From the NCBI GenBank assembly GCA_963702555.1, contig CAVPCW010000011.1:124001-188000 (forward strand): 64,000 nucleotides of DNA, in the 5' to 3' direction. Below the pieces are notes generated by a model. The model was not told the DNA's origin. It saw nothing but the letters and a program-made list of their open reading frames with translations, and ran no database searches. The DNA is from CAMFLJ01 sp963702555. GTDB taxonomy: Bacteria > Actinomycetota > Acidimicrobiia > Acidimicrobiales > Acidimicrobilacustridaceae. Below are positions 7,843 to 17,424 of this stretch, piece by piece (positions within the stretch are counted from its first letter, which is position 1; the number at the start of each line of letters is the position of its first letter). The translations under genes were made by a program, and so were the position numbers.

Positions 7843-10573
7843 TCAGCGCACCGGAAGGCCGTAGAACACCCGCTCGACCACGCGGCGGGCGCGACGGGTG
7901 ACGCGGCGGTAGTCCTCGCGCAGGTTGCCGGGCGTGGTGTCGAGCGAGCGGGAGAGCCAGAGCAGCGGTTCGGGCTGGCTCGGCAGCGAGTCGCCGGGGG
8001 CGCTGTTCACGAGGAACCACCGGTTGCGCACCCGCTCACAGAACTCGTAGGCGACGGCCAGGACCTCGGCGTCCTCGACGGCCATGACCGAGCTCTCGGC
8101 GAGGGCCCGCAGGGCGTCGAGGGTGCCGGTGGCCTTCACGCCGTACTGCAGCTGGAGCATCTGGGCCGTGAACTCGATGTCGGAGAGCGAGCCCCGCCCG
8201 AGCTTGAGGTGGAAGTCGGGGTCCTCGCCCGGCGGGATCCGCTCCGACTCGATCCGGGCCTTCATGCGCCGGATCTCGCGGATCGCCTCGGCGTCGAGGC
8301 CGCCGTCCCACACGTGGGGTTCGATCATGTCGAGGAGCCGGTCGCCGAGGGCCCGGTCGCCGGCGACCACGCGTGCCCGGGTCATCGCCTGGCGCTCCCA
8401 GGTGAGGGCGTGCTCGCGCCAGTACACGTCGAAGGCGCCGAGGCTGCGGGCGAGCGGTCCGCTGCGACCCTCGGGCCGGAGGTCGGCGTCGATGTCGTAG
8501 ATGCGGTCGGCCGGGGTGGTGCCGCCGATGTAGCGCATCAGTGCGGTGGCGAGGCGCTTGGCCTCGTCGGTGCCCGAGGCGCCCTGGGCGTCGTGCACGA
8601 AGATGACGTCGAGGTCGCTGGCGTAGGCGAGCTCCGCGCCGCCGAAGCGCCCGAGGCCGAGGACGGCGAACGGGATGGTCGGCTCGAGAGCGGCGAGGGC
8701 GGCTTCGAGGGTGGCCTCGGCCAGCGACGTGAGGTCGTTGCCGACCTCGTGGACCTGGGCGTGGCCGAGCAGGTCGCGACCTGCCACCCCGAGCAGGTTG
8801 CGCTGCTGCCAGCGCCGCAGCGACCCCTGTTGCTCGGTGCGCCCCTCCCGCATGCCGAGGGCGGCCTCGGCGGTGGTGACGAGGCCGTCGCGGTCGCGGG
8901 TGGCCAGGCGGGCGGGATCGGGCAGGCGGGCGACGAGGTCCGGGTTGTGGGTGAGGATCTCGCCGAGCAGGCGACTCGTGCCGGCCACGGTGCAGAGCGA
9001 CTGGGCGGCCGCGGGAGAGTCGCGGAAGGTCTCCGCCAGCGAGCGGCTGGTGGGCCCGCTCGTGAGCAGGTTGCGCACCAGCAGCAGCCCGAGGTCGGGG
9101 TCGGGAGCCTGCGAGAGCCAGTCGAGCAGCAGCGGGAGGAGCTGCTGCATGAGGCGGCTCGACCGGTTCAGGCCCCGGGTGAGCTCCTTCACCGCGGCCT
9201 GGGTGCGGCGGGCATCGACGAAGCCGAAGGCGGTGAGCCGGGCGGCGGCCGCCTCCGGGCTGAGGGCCGCGTCCTCGGCGTCGGCGCCGGCGAAGGCCTC
9301 GAGCAGCGGGCGGAAGTAGACCCGCTCGTGGATGGAGCGGACGGTCGCCTGGGTCTGGCGCAGGTCCTTGTCGAGCTGCTCGGCGGCCGTGCCCTCCACC
9401 GTGTCGCGCATCCCCATCACCCGGGCCAGCCGGTCGAGGGCGACCGGGTCCTGCGGGGAGGGTGTGGACCTGCTGCTCGTCGACCAGTTGGAGGCGGTGC
9501 TCGACCGTCCGCAGCAGGCGGTACGCGTCGGAGAGCCGGCTGGCGTCGTCGTCATCGACGTAGCCCGCCTCGGCCATCTCGGCGAGGGTCGACAAGGTGG
9601 TCGGGCCTCGCAGCTCGGGGTCGAGGTGGCCGTGCACGAGCTGGAGCAGTTGCACGGTGAACTCGATGTCGCGGATGCCGCCCGGGCCCCGCTTCAGCTC
9701 CCGTCCGGTGAGGCCCTTGCGGGCGACCTCGGCCTCCACCCGGGCCTTCATCGCCCGCAGCGAGCGCAGCTCGTCGGCCGTGAACGGATGGGTCCAGAGC
9801 CAGCGCTGGGCGGCGTCGAGCCAGCGGGAGCCGAGGCCAGCGTCGCCACCGGAGGGCCTGGCCTTCAGCAGGGCCTGGAACTCCCACGGCTCGGCCCACT
9901 TGTCCCAGTACGCCTCGTAGGAGTCGAGCGAGCGCACGAGGGGCCCGTCGCGGCCCTCGGGCCGGAGGTTGGCGTCGACCCGGAAGCACCGCCGGCCGAT
10001 CTCCATCACGGCTCGGGCCCGGCGCTCGAGGCGGGTGCGCGGGCCCTCGCCCACGAACAGCACGTCGATGTCGCTCGAGTAGTTCAGCTCGGCGCCGCCG
10101 AGCTTGCCCATGCCGATCACGGCGAGGGCGATGTCGTCGCTGCCGTCGCGGTCGGCGGCCGCCGCCAGCGCACAGGCGGAGTCGAGGACCTGGTTGCCGA
10201 GCGCGGCGAGCGCGGCCCCGACCTCCTCGAGCTGGTCGCGTCCCGACAGGTCGCGGGCCGCGATGCGGAGGAACTCGAGGTTGCGCCACGCCAGCAGCGC
10301 CTCGGGGGTCACGTCGCCGACCGGAGGGCGCCGATCGAGGTCGGACAGCAGGTCCGCGGCGGTGTGGGGGTCGGCCTCGATCGTGCGGGTGAGGGAGCGG
10401 CTGGCGGCCATCACCGCCACGGTGGTGGCGGCGAGGCCCGGGTCGGCGGCCAGGCGCTCGACGGTGGCGGGCGCGGCGTCGACCAGGTTCTCGAGCCCGG
10501 CCCGCACGGCCACGGGCGCGGCGCTGTGCTCCACGAGGGGCTCGAGGTCGGCGGGCAGTCGGGTCCCGGTCAC
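7843..10573 (-). CDS. glnE: Bifunctional glutamine-synthetase adenylyltransferase/adenylyl-removing enzyme (one +1 insertion)
   Basis: GlnE controls glutamine synthetase by adding AMP (C-terminal AT domain) and removing it (N-terminal AR domain). Both nucleotidyltransferase cores are present: GMGKLGGAELNYSSDIDVLF in the first half and GLGRFGGAELAYASDLDVIF in the second, each with a DADLRPEGR or DANLRPEGR strand. The two halves lie in different frames. Deleting one G at 9454 (between CCC and CAG) rejoins EHRLQLVDEQQVHTLP to QDPVALDRLARVMGMRD, giving about 909 residues, near the family norm. GTG 10573 follows a TAGCCT box by 7 nt. Divergent from nadE, whose enzyme uses glutamine. The break is most likely a sequence error because both domains remain fully conserved. 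Confidence 0.9.
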
Positions 10574-10580
10574 GCCGGGG

Positions 10581-10586
10581 AGGCTA
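10581..10586 (-). promoter_or_regulatory. -10 element TAGCCT of glnE (leaderless)
   Basis: Minus-strand TAGCCT followed by 7 nt and GTG 10573. It faces the nadE promoter within the same 84-bp intergenic region. Confidence 0.5.
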
Positions 10587-10645
10587 GGCCGGTCGGGCGG
10601 GACGGGTCCCACGGCCGGCGTGGGGGAGCGGGCCCCGACCCGCCC

Positions 10646-10651
10646 TAGATT
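10646..10651 (+). promoter_or_regulatory. -10 element TAGATT of nadE (leaderless)
   Basis: TAGATT is followed by 6 nt and ATG 10658, with no ribosome-binding site. Confidence 0.5.
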
Positions 10652-10657
10652 GCGGCG

Positions 10658-12419
10658 ATGCCAACCATCCGGGTGGGCCTGGCCCAGATCAACACCATCG
10701 TCGGCGACCTGCCCGGCAACGTCGCCCGCATCCTCGAGGTGATGGGTGAGGCCGAGGCGCAGGGGTGCGACGTGCTGGCCCTCCCCGAGCTCGCCGTGAC
10801 GGGCTACCCACCGGAGGACCTGCTCCTTCGACCCAGCTTCGTGCGGGACAACCTGGCGGCGATCGACGAGGTCGTGGCCGGCAGCGGTCGGTGCGTCACG
10901 GTCGTGGGCTTCGTCGACTCCTCGTCGGCGCACGACCAGGAGCCGGCCCGGGCCGCCGATGCCGCCGACGGCGAGGAGCGCTCCGCCTCGTCGCCCACCC
11001 GACCCGTGATCTACAACGCGGCAGCGGTCTGTGCCGGGGGCGAGCTCATCGGTTGCTACCGCAAGCGGGTGCTCCCCAACTACTCGGTGTTCGACGAGCA
11101 GCGGTACTTCACGCCGGGCGACACGGCTCTCACGCTCGTGTCGGTCGCGGGTGCCGCCGTCGGCGTGTCGATCTGCGAGGACGCGTGGACCGCCGACGGC
11201 CCGATCGCCGAGCTGGGGCGCGGCGGCGCCGGTCTCGTCGTGAACCTCAACGCCTCGCCGTACAACGTGGGCAAGGCCGAGGCCCGCCTCGCCGTCGTCC
11301 GCGACCGGGCCGCCGAGTCCGGCGCCACCATCGCCTACGTCAACCAGGTCGGCGGTCAGGACGAGCTCGTCTTCGACGGCGACTCCATGGTCGTCGCCCC
11401 CGACGGCACCGTCGTCGCCCGGGCCGCCCAGTTCACCGAGGGCCTCGTGGTCGTCGACGTCGAGGTCCCCGAGGCATCCTCGGCTCCGGGCCTCCCGGTC
11501 GTCGGGGCCCCGACCTCCGCTTCCCGCCCCCCGTCCGGCCGTCGAGCCGGTCGGCGTGGCCCCGCGGCTGTCCGAGATCGCCGAGGTGTGGGACGCGCTG
11601 GTCCTCGGCACCCGGGACTTCGTCCGCAAGAACGGCTTCGCCGACGTCGTGATCGGCCTCTCCGGGGGCATCGACTCCGCCCTCGTCGCGGCCATCGCCG
11701 TCGAGGCCCTCGGCCCCGAGCACGTGCACGGCGTGCTGATGCCGTCCCGCTACTCCAGCGACCACTCGATCACCGACGCCGAGGAGCTGGCCGACAACCT
11801 CGGCATCGAACGGCGCACCGTGCCCATCGAGCCGGCCCACGTGGCGCTCATGGGCATGCTCGAGCCGTCGTTCGGCGAACGCCCTCCCGGCCTCACCGAG
11901 GAGAACCTCCAGAGCCGAATCCGGGCCGTGATCCTGATGGGCCTCTCCAACGCCTTCGGTTGGCTGCTGCTCAACACCGGCAACAAGAGCGAGTCCTCGG
12001 TCGGGTACTCCACCCTCTACGGCGACTCCGCCGGTGGCTACGCCGTCATCAAGGACGTCTCGAAGCTGCGGGTCTACGAGCTCTGCCGCCACCGCAACGC
12101 CTCGGCCGGTCGGGAGATCGTCCCCGAGTCGGTGCTGCTCAAGCCGCCGTCGGCCGAGCTGCGCCCCGACCAGCGCGACGACCAGAGCCTCCCGCCCTAC
12201 GAGGTCCTCGACCCGATCCTGGCGCTCTACGTCGAGGGCGACCTCGCCGCCGAGGACATCGTCGCCCGGGGCCACGACCCGGCCGTCGTCGACCGCATCA
12301 TCAAGCTCGTCGACCTCGCCGAGTACAAGCGCCGCCAGTCGCCGCCCGGCCCCAGGGTCACGCCGAAGGGCTTCGGCAAGGACCGGCGCCTCCCGATCGT
12401 CAACCGCTACCGCCGGTAG
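10658..12419 (+). CDS. nadE: Glutamine-dependent NAD+ synthetase (one +1 insertion)
   Basis: Final step of NAD synthesis: amidation of nicotinate adenine dinucleotide, with ammonia from an N-terminal glutaminase. The amidase (nitrilase-like) domain shows Glu in LALPELAVTGYPPEDLL, Lys in CYRKRVLPNYSVFDE, and Cys in VSICEDAW. The synthetase domain starts near residue 300 with VIGLSGGIDSALVAAIAVEA (PP-loop SGGIDS) and LLNTGNKSESSVGYSTLYGD. The domains lie in different frames. Removing one C from the C6 run at 11527-11532 restores a linker and a protein of about 586 residues. It supplies the end product of the nadB/nadC route encoded at 58-60.6 kb. Confidence 0.92.
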
Positions 12420-12422
12420 CCT
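12417..12422 (+). promoter_or_regulatory. -10 element TAGCCT overlapping the nadE stop codon
   Basis: The nadE TAG stop (12417-12419) is the first half of TAGCCT. Six nt later comes GTG 12429. A leaderless promoter embedded in a stop codon is suggested. Confidence 0.4.
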
Positions 12423-12428
12423 CGGGCC

Positions 12429-13073
12429 GTGCCCGAGCCCTTCCGTCCCGTCACCGGCAGCCCGTGGGGGGCGATCGCCCCCCAGGGCGCCACCACCGCC
12501 CTGGGCCTGGCCGCCCGGCTCGGCGCCTACTGCTGGGCCGAGCAGCGCCTCTTCGCCCTTCTCGGCGGCTGGATCACCGAGATCCCGGAGCCCGACGTGA
12601 AGCTCGCCGTCGCCGAGCACGCCGACCACGCCGCCTGGCGGGCCCAGCGCTGGTACGAGCTGCTGCCGACCGCCTCCCCGGGCGCCGACGTCCTGGTGGT
12701 GGCCCCGCCCGGTGTCGCCGCGGCCCTCGACACCGCCGCGGTGCTGGCCGTCGGGCCGGACCGCACCCCCGAGAAGCTGGCCGTCGCCTACCGGGTGCTG
12801 TTGCCCCGCCTGGCCGCCGCGCTGCGGGCCCATCTCGACTGGTCGCCGGCCGTCTCGGAGCCCGCCGTGGGGCGGATCGTGGCCCTCGCCCTCGACGACG
12901 TGAGCGCCGACTGGGTGGCCGGGGAGCGCCTCGTGCAGGCGCTGGCGGGCGGCGCGGAGGCCCTCGGGCGCGTGGCCGCCACCCAGGCCGCCGGCGAGGC
13001 GCCGCTGGCCGCTGCAGGCGGCCTCGTGGGGGCCGGCAGCGTCGGAGAGCGCCCCTCGGGTGGGGGCACTTGA
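12429..13073 (+). CDS. Conserved hypothetical protein, helical, ferritin-like features
   Basis: A 214-residue, Ala-rich, mostly helical protein without a recognised domain. The segment VAEHADHAAWRAQRWYELLP has His/Glu spacing that recalls diiron ferritin-like proteins. A companion Glu occurs in YCWAEQRLFALLGGW, so a four-helix bundle with a metal site is possible (inference). No signal peptide or membrane segment. The C-terminal 45 residues are low-complexity Ala/Gly. The GTG start follows a TAGCCT box that uses the nadE stop. It may be expressed both with nadE and on its own. Function unknown. Confidence 0.6.
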   Translation: MPEPFRPVTGSPWGAIAPQGATTALGLAARLGAYCWAEQRLFALLGGWITEIPEPDVKLAVAEHADHAAWRAQRWYELLPTASPGADVLVVAPPGVAAALDTAAVLAVGPDRTPEKLAVAYRVLLPRLAAALRAHLDWSPAVSEPAVGRIVALALDDVSADWVAGERLVQALAGGAEALGRVAATQAAGEAPLAAAGGLVGAGSVGERPSGGGT

Positions 13074-13190
13074 CCGGGCCGGTATCCTAGCGAGAGCCCC
13101 ATCAGTCGTCGGGGATCCCGTGTCGAGAGTTGCGGTGCCGTCGGTGACGCTGGCCCCCTGCTTCCACTACCAGCATTGACGAGGTTCGTC

Positions 13191-14126
13191 TTGGCCAAGG
13201 AGCGCGTCGAACGCGACGAGGAAGATCTCGTCCGTTTGTATCTCACCGACATCGGGCAGTACCCCCTGCTGACCAAGGACGACGAAGTCCGGTTGGCGCA
13301 GGCCATCGAGGCCGGGGCCGCTGCTCGTACCGATCTCGACGCCGCCGTCGATCTCACCCCGGCCCGCAAGCGAGAGCTCAAGCGCGCCATCAAGCAAGGT
13401 GATGACGCCGAGCGCACGTTCGTGCAGTCCAACCTGCGCCTCGTGGTGTCGATCGCCAAGAAGTACCAGGCGTCCGGCCTCCCGCTGCTCGACCTCATCC
13501 AGGAGGGCAACCTGGGCCTGATGCACGCCGTCGAGAAGTTCGACTGGCGCAAGGGCTTCAAGTTCTCCACCTACGCCACGTGGTGGATCCGTCAGGCCAT
13601 CACCCGCGGCATCGCCAACACCGGGCGCACGATCCGTCTGCCCGTGCACGCCGGCGACACCCTCGCCCGCCTGCAGAAGGCCCGCGCCCGGCTCGAGCTC
13701 AAGCTCGGTCGTCCCGCCACCCTGGCCGAGCTCTCGGCCGAGGTCGAGATGCCCGAGGACAAGGTCACCGAGGCCCTGCGCTTCGCCGCCGAGCCCCTGT
13801 CGCTCTCCGAGCCCCTCCGCGAGGACGGCGATGCCGAGCTCGGCGACGTCGTCGAGGACCGCTCGGCCGAGTCGCCCTTCGAGGTGGCAGCCACCGCGCT
13901 GCTCCCCGAGGAGATCGCCCGGCTGCTCTCGCCGCTCGACGAGCGTGAGCGTGAGATCCTGAAGCTCCGCTTCGGGCTCGACCGTGGTGAGCCCCGCACC
14001 CTCGAAGAGGTGGGCGAGCACTTCAACCTCACCCGTGAGCGCATCCGTCAGATCGAGGCCCGGGCGATGTCCAAGCTCCGGCACCCCTCGTCCGACACCG
14101 GCGCCCGCGACCTGCTGGCCGTCTGA
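13191..14126 (+). CDS. RNA polymerase sigma factor, sigma-70 group 1/2 (RpoD/SigB-like)
   Basis: A 311-residue sigma-70 factor. Region 1.2 (EDLVRLYLTDIGQYPLL), region 2 (DLIQEGNLGLMHAVEKFDW, then FKFSTYATWWIRQAITRGI), regions 3.0-3.1 (GRTIRLPVHAGDTLARLQ), and region 4.2 (LEEVGEHFNLTRERIRQIEA) are all intact. Region 1.1 is missing and the region 1.2/2.1 linker is short. It is therefore either a compact housekeeping sigma or a group 2 paralogue. TTG 13191 is taken as the start because a GAGG box lies 6 nt upstream; TTG 13176 in the same frame is the alternative. The region 2.4/4.2 residues are those of a TTGACA/TANNNT reader, in line with the promoters seen in this window. Confidence 0.88.
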   Translation: MAKERVERDEEDLVRLYLTDIGQYPLLTKDDEVRLAQAIEAGAAARTDLDAAVDLTPARKRELKRAIKQGDDAERTFVQSNLRLVVSIAKKYQASGLPLLDLIQEGNLGLMHAVEKFDWRKGFKFSTYATWWIRQAITRGIANTGRTIRLPVHAGDTLARLQKARARLELKLGRPATLAELSAEVEMPEDKVTEALRFAAEPLSLSEPLREDGDAELGDVVEDRSAESPFEVAATALLPEEIARLLSPLDEREREILKLRFGLDRGEPRTLEEVGEHFNLTRERIRQIEARAMSKLRHPSSDTGARDLLAV

Positions 14127-14152
14127 TCCGGCCGGGCTCGCCCCGACCCGGC

Positions 14153-14788
14153 GTGAGCGACATCGACGACGTGGCGGACGACCCCGTGGGCTCGTCCGAC
14201 GCGCCCCGGGTGCCGCCGGCCCCGTCGGTCACCCCCGGGTCGGCCCCGCCGCCCCCTTCTGGGGCCGACGGGCACACCTGGAGCCGCCGCGGCTGCCTCA
14301 TGGCGGCCGGGGTGGTCGGCGTGCTCGCCCTCGTGGCCGTCGCCGCCCTGGTGGTGGTGCTGGTCGTGGCCAAGGGTTGGCTGGGGAACAAGGTCGACGA
14401 CCTGGCCAAGGAACGCCAGGAGATCGTCGACGAGACCGGCATCGAGACCGGGAGCACCGACATCGACCACCCGCCTCAGCGCGACATCCGTCTGGGTGCC
14501 TGCGAGTTCGACATCGAGGGCGGGGTCCAGGCGTCGGGCACGCTCACCAACTGGACCGAGTCCACGAGCGACTACCGCATCTCGCTGTCCTTCCGCGACG
14601 GCGGGGGTGGGGCCCAGGGCGCCGAGTTCGGGTCCACGGTGGTCACCGTCGAGGGGGTGGAGGCCCACGCCACCACCAACTGGGCGGCGTCGGTGCCGGT
14701 CCGGCCCGAGGGCTCCTACACGTGCCGGGTGGTCAGGATCGACCGCTGGGACTCCGGCGAGGCGCCTCCCTCCGGGGCCGGATCCTGA
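14153..14788 (+). CDS. Membrane-anchored protein with C-terminal FxLYD-like domain
   Basis: A 211-residue protein. A Pro/Ser/Asp-rich cytosolic head of about 40 residues precedes the RRGC turn and one hydrophobic helix (residues about 48-72). A charged stretch (DDLAKERQEIVDETG) and an extracellular beta-rich domain with two Cys (LGACEFD and YTCRVV) follow. The pattern GTLTNWTESTSDYRI...VVTVEGVEAHATTNW...YTCRV resembles the FxLYD/DUF3426-type domains on actinobacterial surface proteins. No enzyme motif is seen. It starts 26 nt after the sigma factor and may share its transcript. Function unknown; probably a cell-envelope protein. Confidence 0.6.
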   Translation: MSDIDDVADDPVGSSDAPRVPPAPSVTPGSAPPPPSGADGHTWSRRGCLMAAGVVGVLALVAVAALVVVLVVAKGWLGNKVDDLAKERQEIVDETGIETGSTDIDHPPQRDIRLGACEFDIEGGVQASGTLTNWTESTSDYRISLSFRDGGGGAQGAEFGSTVVTVEGVEAHATTNWAASVPVRPEGSYTCRVVRIDRWDSGEAPPSGAGS

Positions 14789-14876
14789 GCCCGGACGGCC
14801 TCGGAGGCCCGTTCCGGGGCGGAAACTGGTCCAAACGGCCCTGAAGTCGGGCCCTCATCCTGCCGACAAAACCTCC

Positions 14877-16790
14877 ATGCAGGTGCCGTCGACCGAAGCG
14901 ACCGACGCCCCGGCCGGTCCCCTCTGGTGGGGGACAGCGGCCGTCGTCGTCGCGATCTGTGCCATCACGACGGCCATCTCGCAGACCGATTACCACGAAG
15001 CCGTCTACACGCCGATGGTGCTCCTGCTGGCAGTGGCCTTCGCCGTGGTGGTGCGTCGTCGCCGGCTCCGGCCGACCGCCGGCTGGACGATCTTCGCCGT
15101 CGGCCTCCTGTTGCTCGCCATCGGTGACGGTGTCTACGCGCTGCCCTGGACGACCGACATCGGCTCCACCGGCCTGAGCTGGGCCGACCCGCTCTACGTC
15201 ATGGGGTCCTTGGTGATCGTGGCCGGTGCCCTCCGCCTCAAGAGCGCCCACGTGGGCGAGGGCGACCGTGAGGGCCTCATCGACGCCACCAGCATCGGCC
15301 TGGCGGCCGCGGTGCTGCTGTGGAACCCCCTCATCGAGCCGCGCTTCAACCTGGCCGACACGCCGCTGCTCGCCCGGATCGTCAACGCCTCGTACCCGAT
15401 CCTCGACGTCGTGGTGCTGGCGATGATGCTGTGGTTGCTGCTCGGCGCCCGCCGTTGGACCCCCACCACCGTGATGCTCGTCGGCGGCGCGGTCTTCTAC
15501 CTCCTGGCCGACTTCGCCTACACGGTCCAGATCGACCAGGGCACGATCGACGACCCGTCGCTCAACTGGCTCGACACCCTCTGGCTCGTCGCCTACGGCC
15601 TGTACCTGCTGGCCGCCATGCACCCGTCGGCCCGGCTCATCGGTCGCACGGTGCCCGCGGACGAGCGCCCGATCTCGCGCGGCCGCCTGGCCCTCTCCGG
15701 GCTCACCCTCCTGGCCCCGATGATCGCCCTCGGCATGGGTGGCACCGACGTCCCCCACCTCCTGTTCGCCGTCGTCGTCGAGGCGGCGCTCGTGGTGCTC
15801 GTCCTACTGCGACTGTCGGACCTGGCGGCCGGTGAGCGGCGGGCCCGTCAGGCGGTGCACGACCGCGAGCGCTACTTCCGATCGCTCGTGCAGAACTCGT
15901 CCGAGGCGATGCTCGTCTTCGACCGGGACGGCGTCGTGACCGATGCGTCGCCGGCGGTGCAGGCCCTGCTCGGCGTCTCGGCCCCCGAGCTCGTCGGCAA
16001 TCGGGGCAGCGATGTCATCCCCGGCCTCGACCGGGAGGCCACCGGCAGCGTCTGGGCCACCCTGATGGCCACCACCGACGTGGTGATCACCGCCGAGGTG
16101 CCCATCACCACCGAGGTGGGCACCCGCTGGCTGGAGATGCGGGCCACCAACCTGCTCGCCGACCCGGCCGTGAACGGCCTGGTGGTCAACGTCCACGACG
16201 TCACCGCCCGTCGCCAGGTCCAGAACGACCTCGAGCGCCGCGCCTTCACCGACTCGCTCACCGGCCTGGCCAACCGCGCCCTGTTCCACGACCGGCTCGA
16301 ACAGTTCCTCAGCCGGCGTGATCCCGCCGACCTCGCCGTCATCTACTGCGACCTCGACCGCTTCAAGGACGTCAACGACCACTTCGGCCACGCCGAGGGC
16401 GACCGCCTCCTCGAGGTGACGGGGGCGCGCCTGGCTGCGGCCGTGCGCAGTGAGGACACCGTCGCCCGCCTGGGTGGCGACGAGTTCGGCGTGCTGATCA
16501 GCGGCGACGACGCCCTCCGGGTGGCCGAGGAGATCGCCGGCCGCATCGTCGAGGAGCTCCGCCGTCCCCTGACGGTCGGCTCCGAGTCCGTGCCCGTCAG
16601 CGTGAGCGTCGGCGTGGCCTGCGCCCGCGCCGGCTCGGACGAGGGCGCCCGCGTCCTGATGCACTCGGCCGACGAGGCGATGTACCGGGCCAAGCGGGCC
16701 GGTGGCGACCGCGTGGTCGTGCTCGGCAGCCACTCGGTGGCACGGGCGCAGATCGCCGACCGGGGCCCGTCGGCCCTCGGTCGGATCTGA
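14877..16790 (+). CDS. Membrane-bound diguanylate cyclase (ten TM helices, PAS, GGDEF)
   Basis: A 637-residue c-di-GMP synthase. Residues about 18-305 hold ten hydrophobic helices of an uncharacterised sensor region. A PAS domain follows (about 325-440, RSLVQNSSEAMLVFDRDG), then a GGDEF domain (about 455-615). The catalytic site is LGGDEFG and the metal/GTP strand is CDLDRFKDVNDHFGH. The inhibitory I-site RSED lies exactly five residues before GGDEF, so product feedback should work. No EAL domain is present. ATG 14877 starts just before the first helix. It probably responds to a membrane or redox cue. The tad pilus genes 4 kb downstream are a plausible c-di-GMP target (inference). Confidence 0.9.
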   Translation: MQVPSTEATDAPAGPLWWGTAAVVVAICAITTAISQTDYHEAVYTPMVLLLAVAFAVVVRRRRLRPTAGWTIFAVGLLLLAIGDGVYALPWTTDIGSTGLSWADPLYVMGSLVIVAGALRLKSAHVGEGDREGLIDATSIGLAAAVLLWNPLIEPRFNLADTPLLARIVNASYPILDVVVLAMMLWLLLGARRWTPTTVMLVGGAVFYLLADFAYTVQIDQGTIDDPSLNWLDTLWLVAYGLYLLAAMHPSARLIGRTVPADERPISRGRLALSGLTLLAPMIALGMGGTDVPHLLFAVVVEAALVVLVLLRLSDLAAGERRARQAVHDRERYFRSLVQNSSEAMLVFDRDGVVTDASPAVQALLGVSAPELVGNRGSDVIPGLDREATGSVWATLMATTDVVITAEVPITTEVGTRWLEMRATNLLADPAVNGLVVNVHDVTARRQVQNDLERRAFTDSLTGLANRALFHDRLEQFLSRRDPADLAVIYCDLDRFKDVNDHFGHAEGDRLLEVTGARLAAAVRSEDTVARLGGDEFGVLISGDDALRVAEEIAGRIVEELRRPLTVGSESVPVSVSVGVACARAGSDEGARVLMHSADEAMYRAKRAGGDRVVVLGSHSVARAQIADRGPSALGRI

Positions 16791-16815
16791 TCCGGCTGCA
16801 GGCTCCGAGGCGGCG

Positions 16816-17424
16816 TCAGCCCTCGGGGGTGACGTTGGCGCGTTCGGCGCCGATGGTGGTGGAGTCGCCGTGCCCGGTGTGGACGACGGTGGCGTCGGGG
16901 AGCGTCAGGAGCTTCTCGGTGATGGAACGCACGATGGTGGGGCGGTCGCTGTAGGAGCGCCCGGTGGCCCCGGGGCCGCCGTTGAACAGCGTGTCGCCGC
17001 TGAACACCACTCCGTCGGCCTCGTCGTAGAGGCAGCACCCGCCGGGCGAGTGGCCCGGGGTGTGCAGCACCTTCAGGGTGACGCCGCCGGCCGACAGCTC
17101 GTCGCCGTCGTGGAGCAGGCCGTCGGGCTCGCGCCCCGGGTTCACGACCTCCCACAGCATGAGGTCGTCGGGGTGGATCAGGATCGGGGCGCCGACGGCG
17201 TCGGCCACTGCGGTGGCCACGTTGATGTGGTCGTTGTGGCCGTGGGTGGCCACGACCGCGGCGACCTTGCGGCCCCGCACGGCATCGAGGATCGGCTGGG
17301 CCTCGTGGGCGGCGTCGACGATGAACACCTCGGCGTCGTCGCCGACCAGCCAGATGTTGTTGTCGACGTCGAAGCTCTGCCCGTCGAGGGTGAAGGTGCC
17401 CGAGGTGACGACGTGGTCGATCAT
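16816..17424 (-). CDS. MBL-fold metallohydrolase linked to mycothiol formaldehyde oxidation
   Basis: A 202-residue metallo-beta-lactamase-fold hydrolase. The dinuclear site is visible as THGHNDHI (HxHxDH), His in HTPGHSPGG, Asp in FSGDTLFNGG, and the final His in VHTGHGDST. It overlaps the stop of the upstream alcohol dehydrogenase by 4 bp (ATGA). This two-gene arrangement is also found in mycobacteria (Rv2259-Rv2260). Its likely task is to hydrolyse the thioester S-formylmycothiol to formate and mycothiol, the counterpart of glyoxalase II or S-formylglutathione hydrolase. That role is inferred from the pairing. Confidence 0.85.
   Translation of the reverse strand: MIDHVVTSGTFTLDGQSFDVDNNIWLVGDDAEVFIVDAAHEAQPILDAVRGRKVAAVVATHGHNDHINVATAVADAVGAPILIHPDDLMLWEVVNPGREPDGLLHDGDELSAGGVTLKVLHTPGHSPGGCCLYDEADGVVFSGDTLFNGGPGATGRSYSDRPTIVRSITEKLLTLPDATVVHTGHGDSTTIGAERANVTPEG

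Noticed and set aside
13070..13088. TTGACC and TATCCT upstream of the sigma factor gene
   Set aside because: The spacing is 7 nt, far too short for a sigma-70 promoter. TTGACC also contains the stop codon of the preceding gene.
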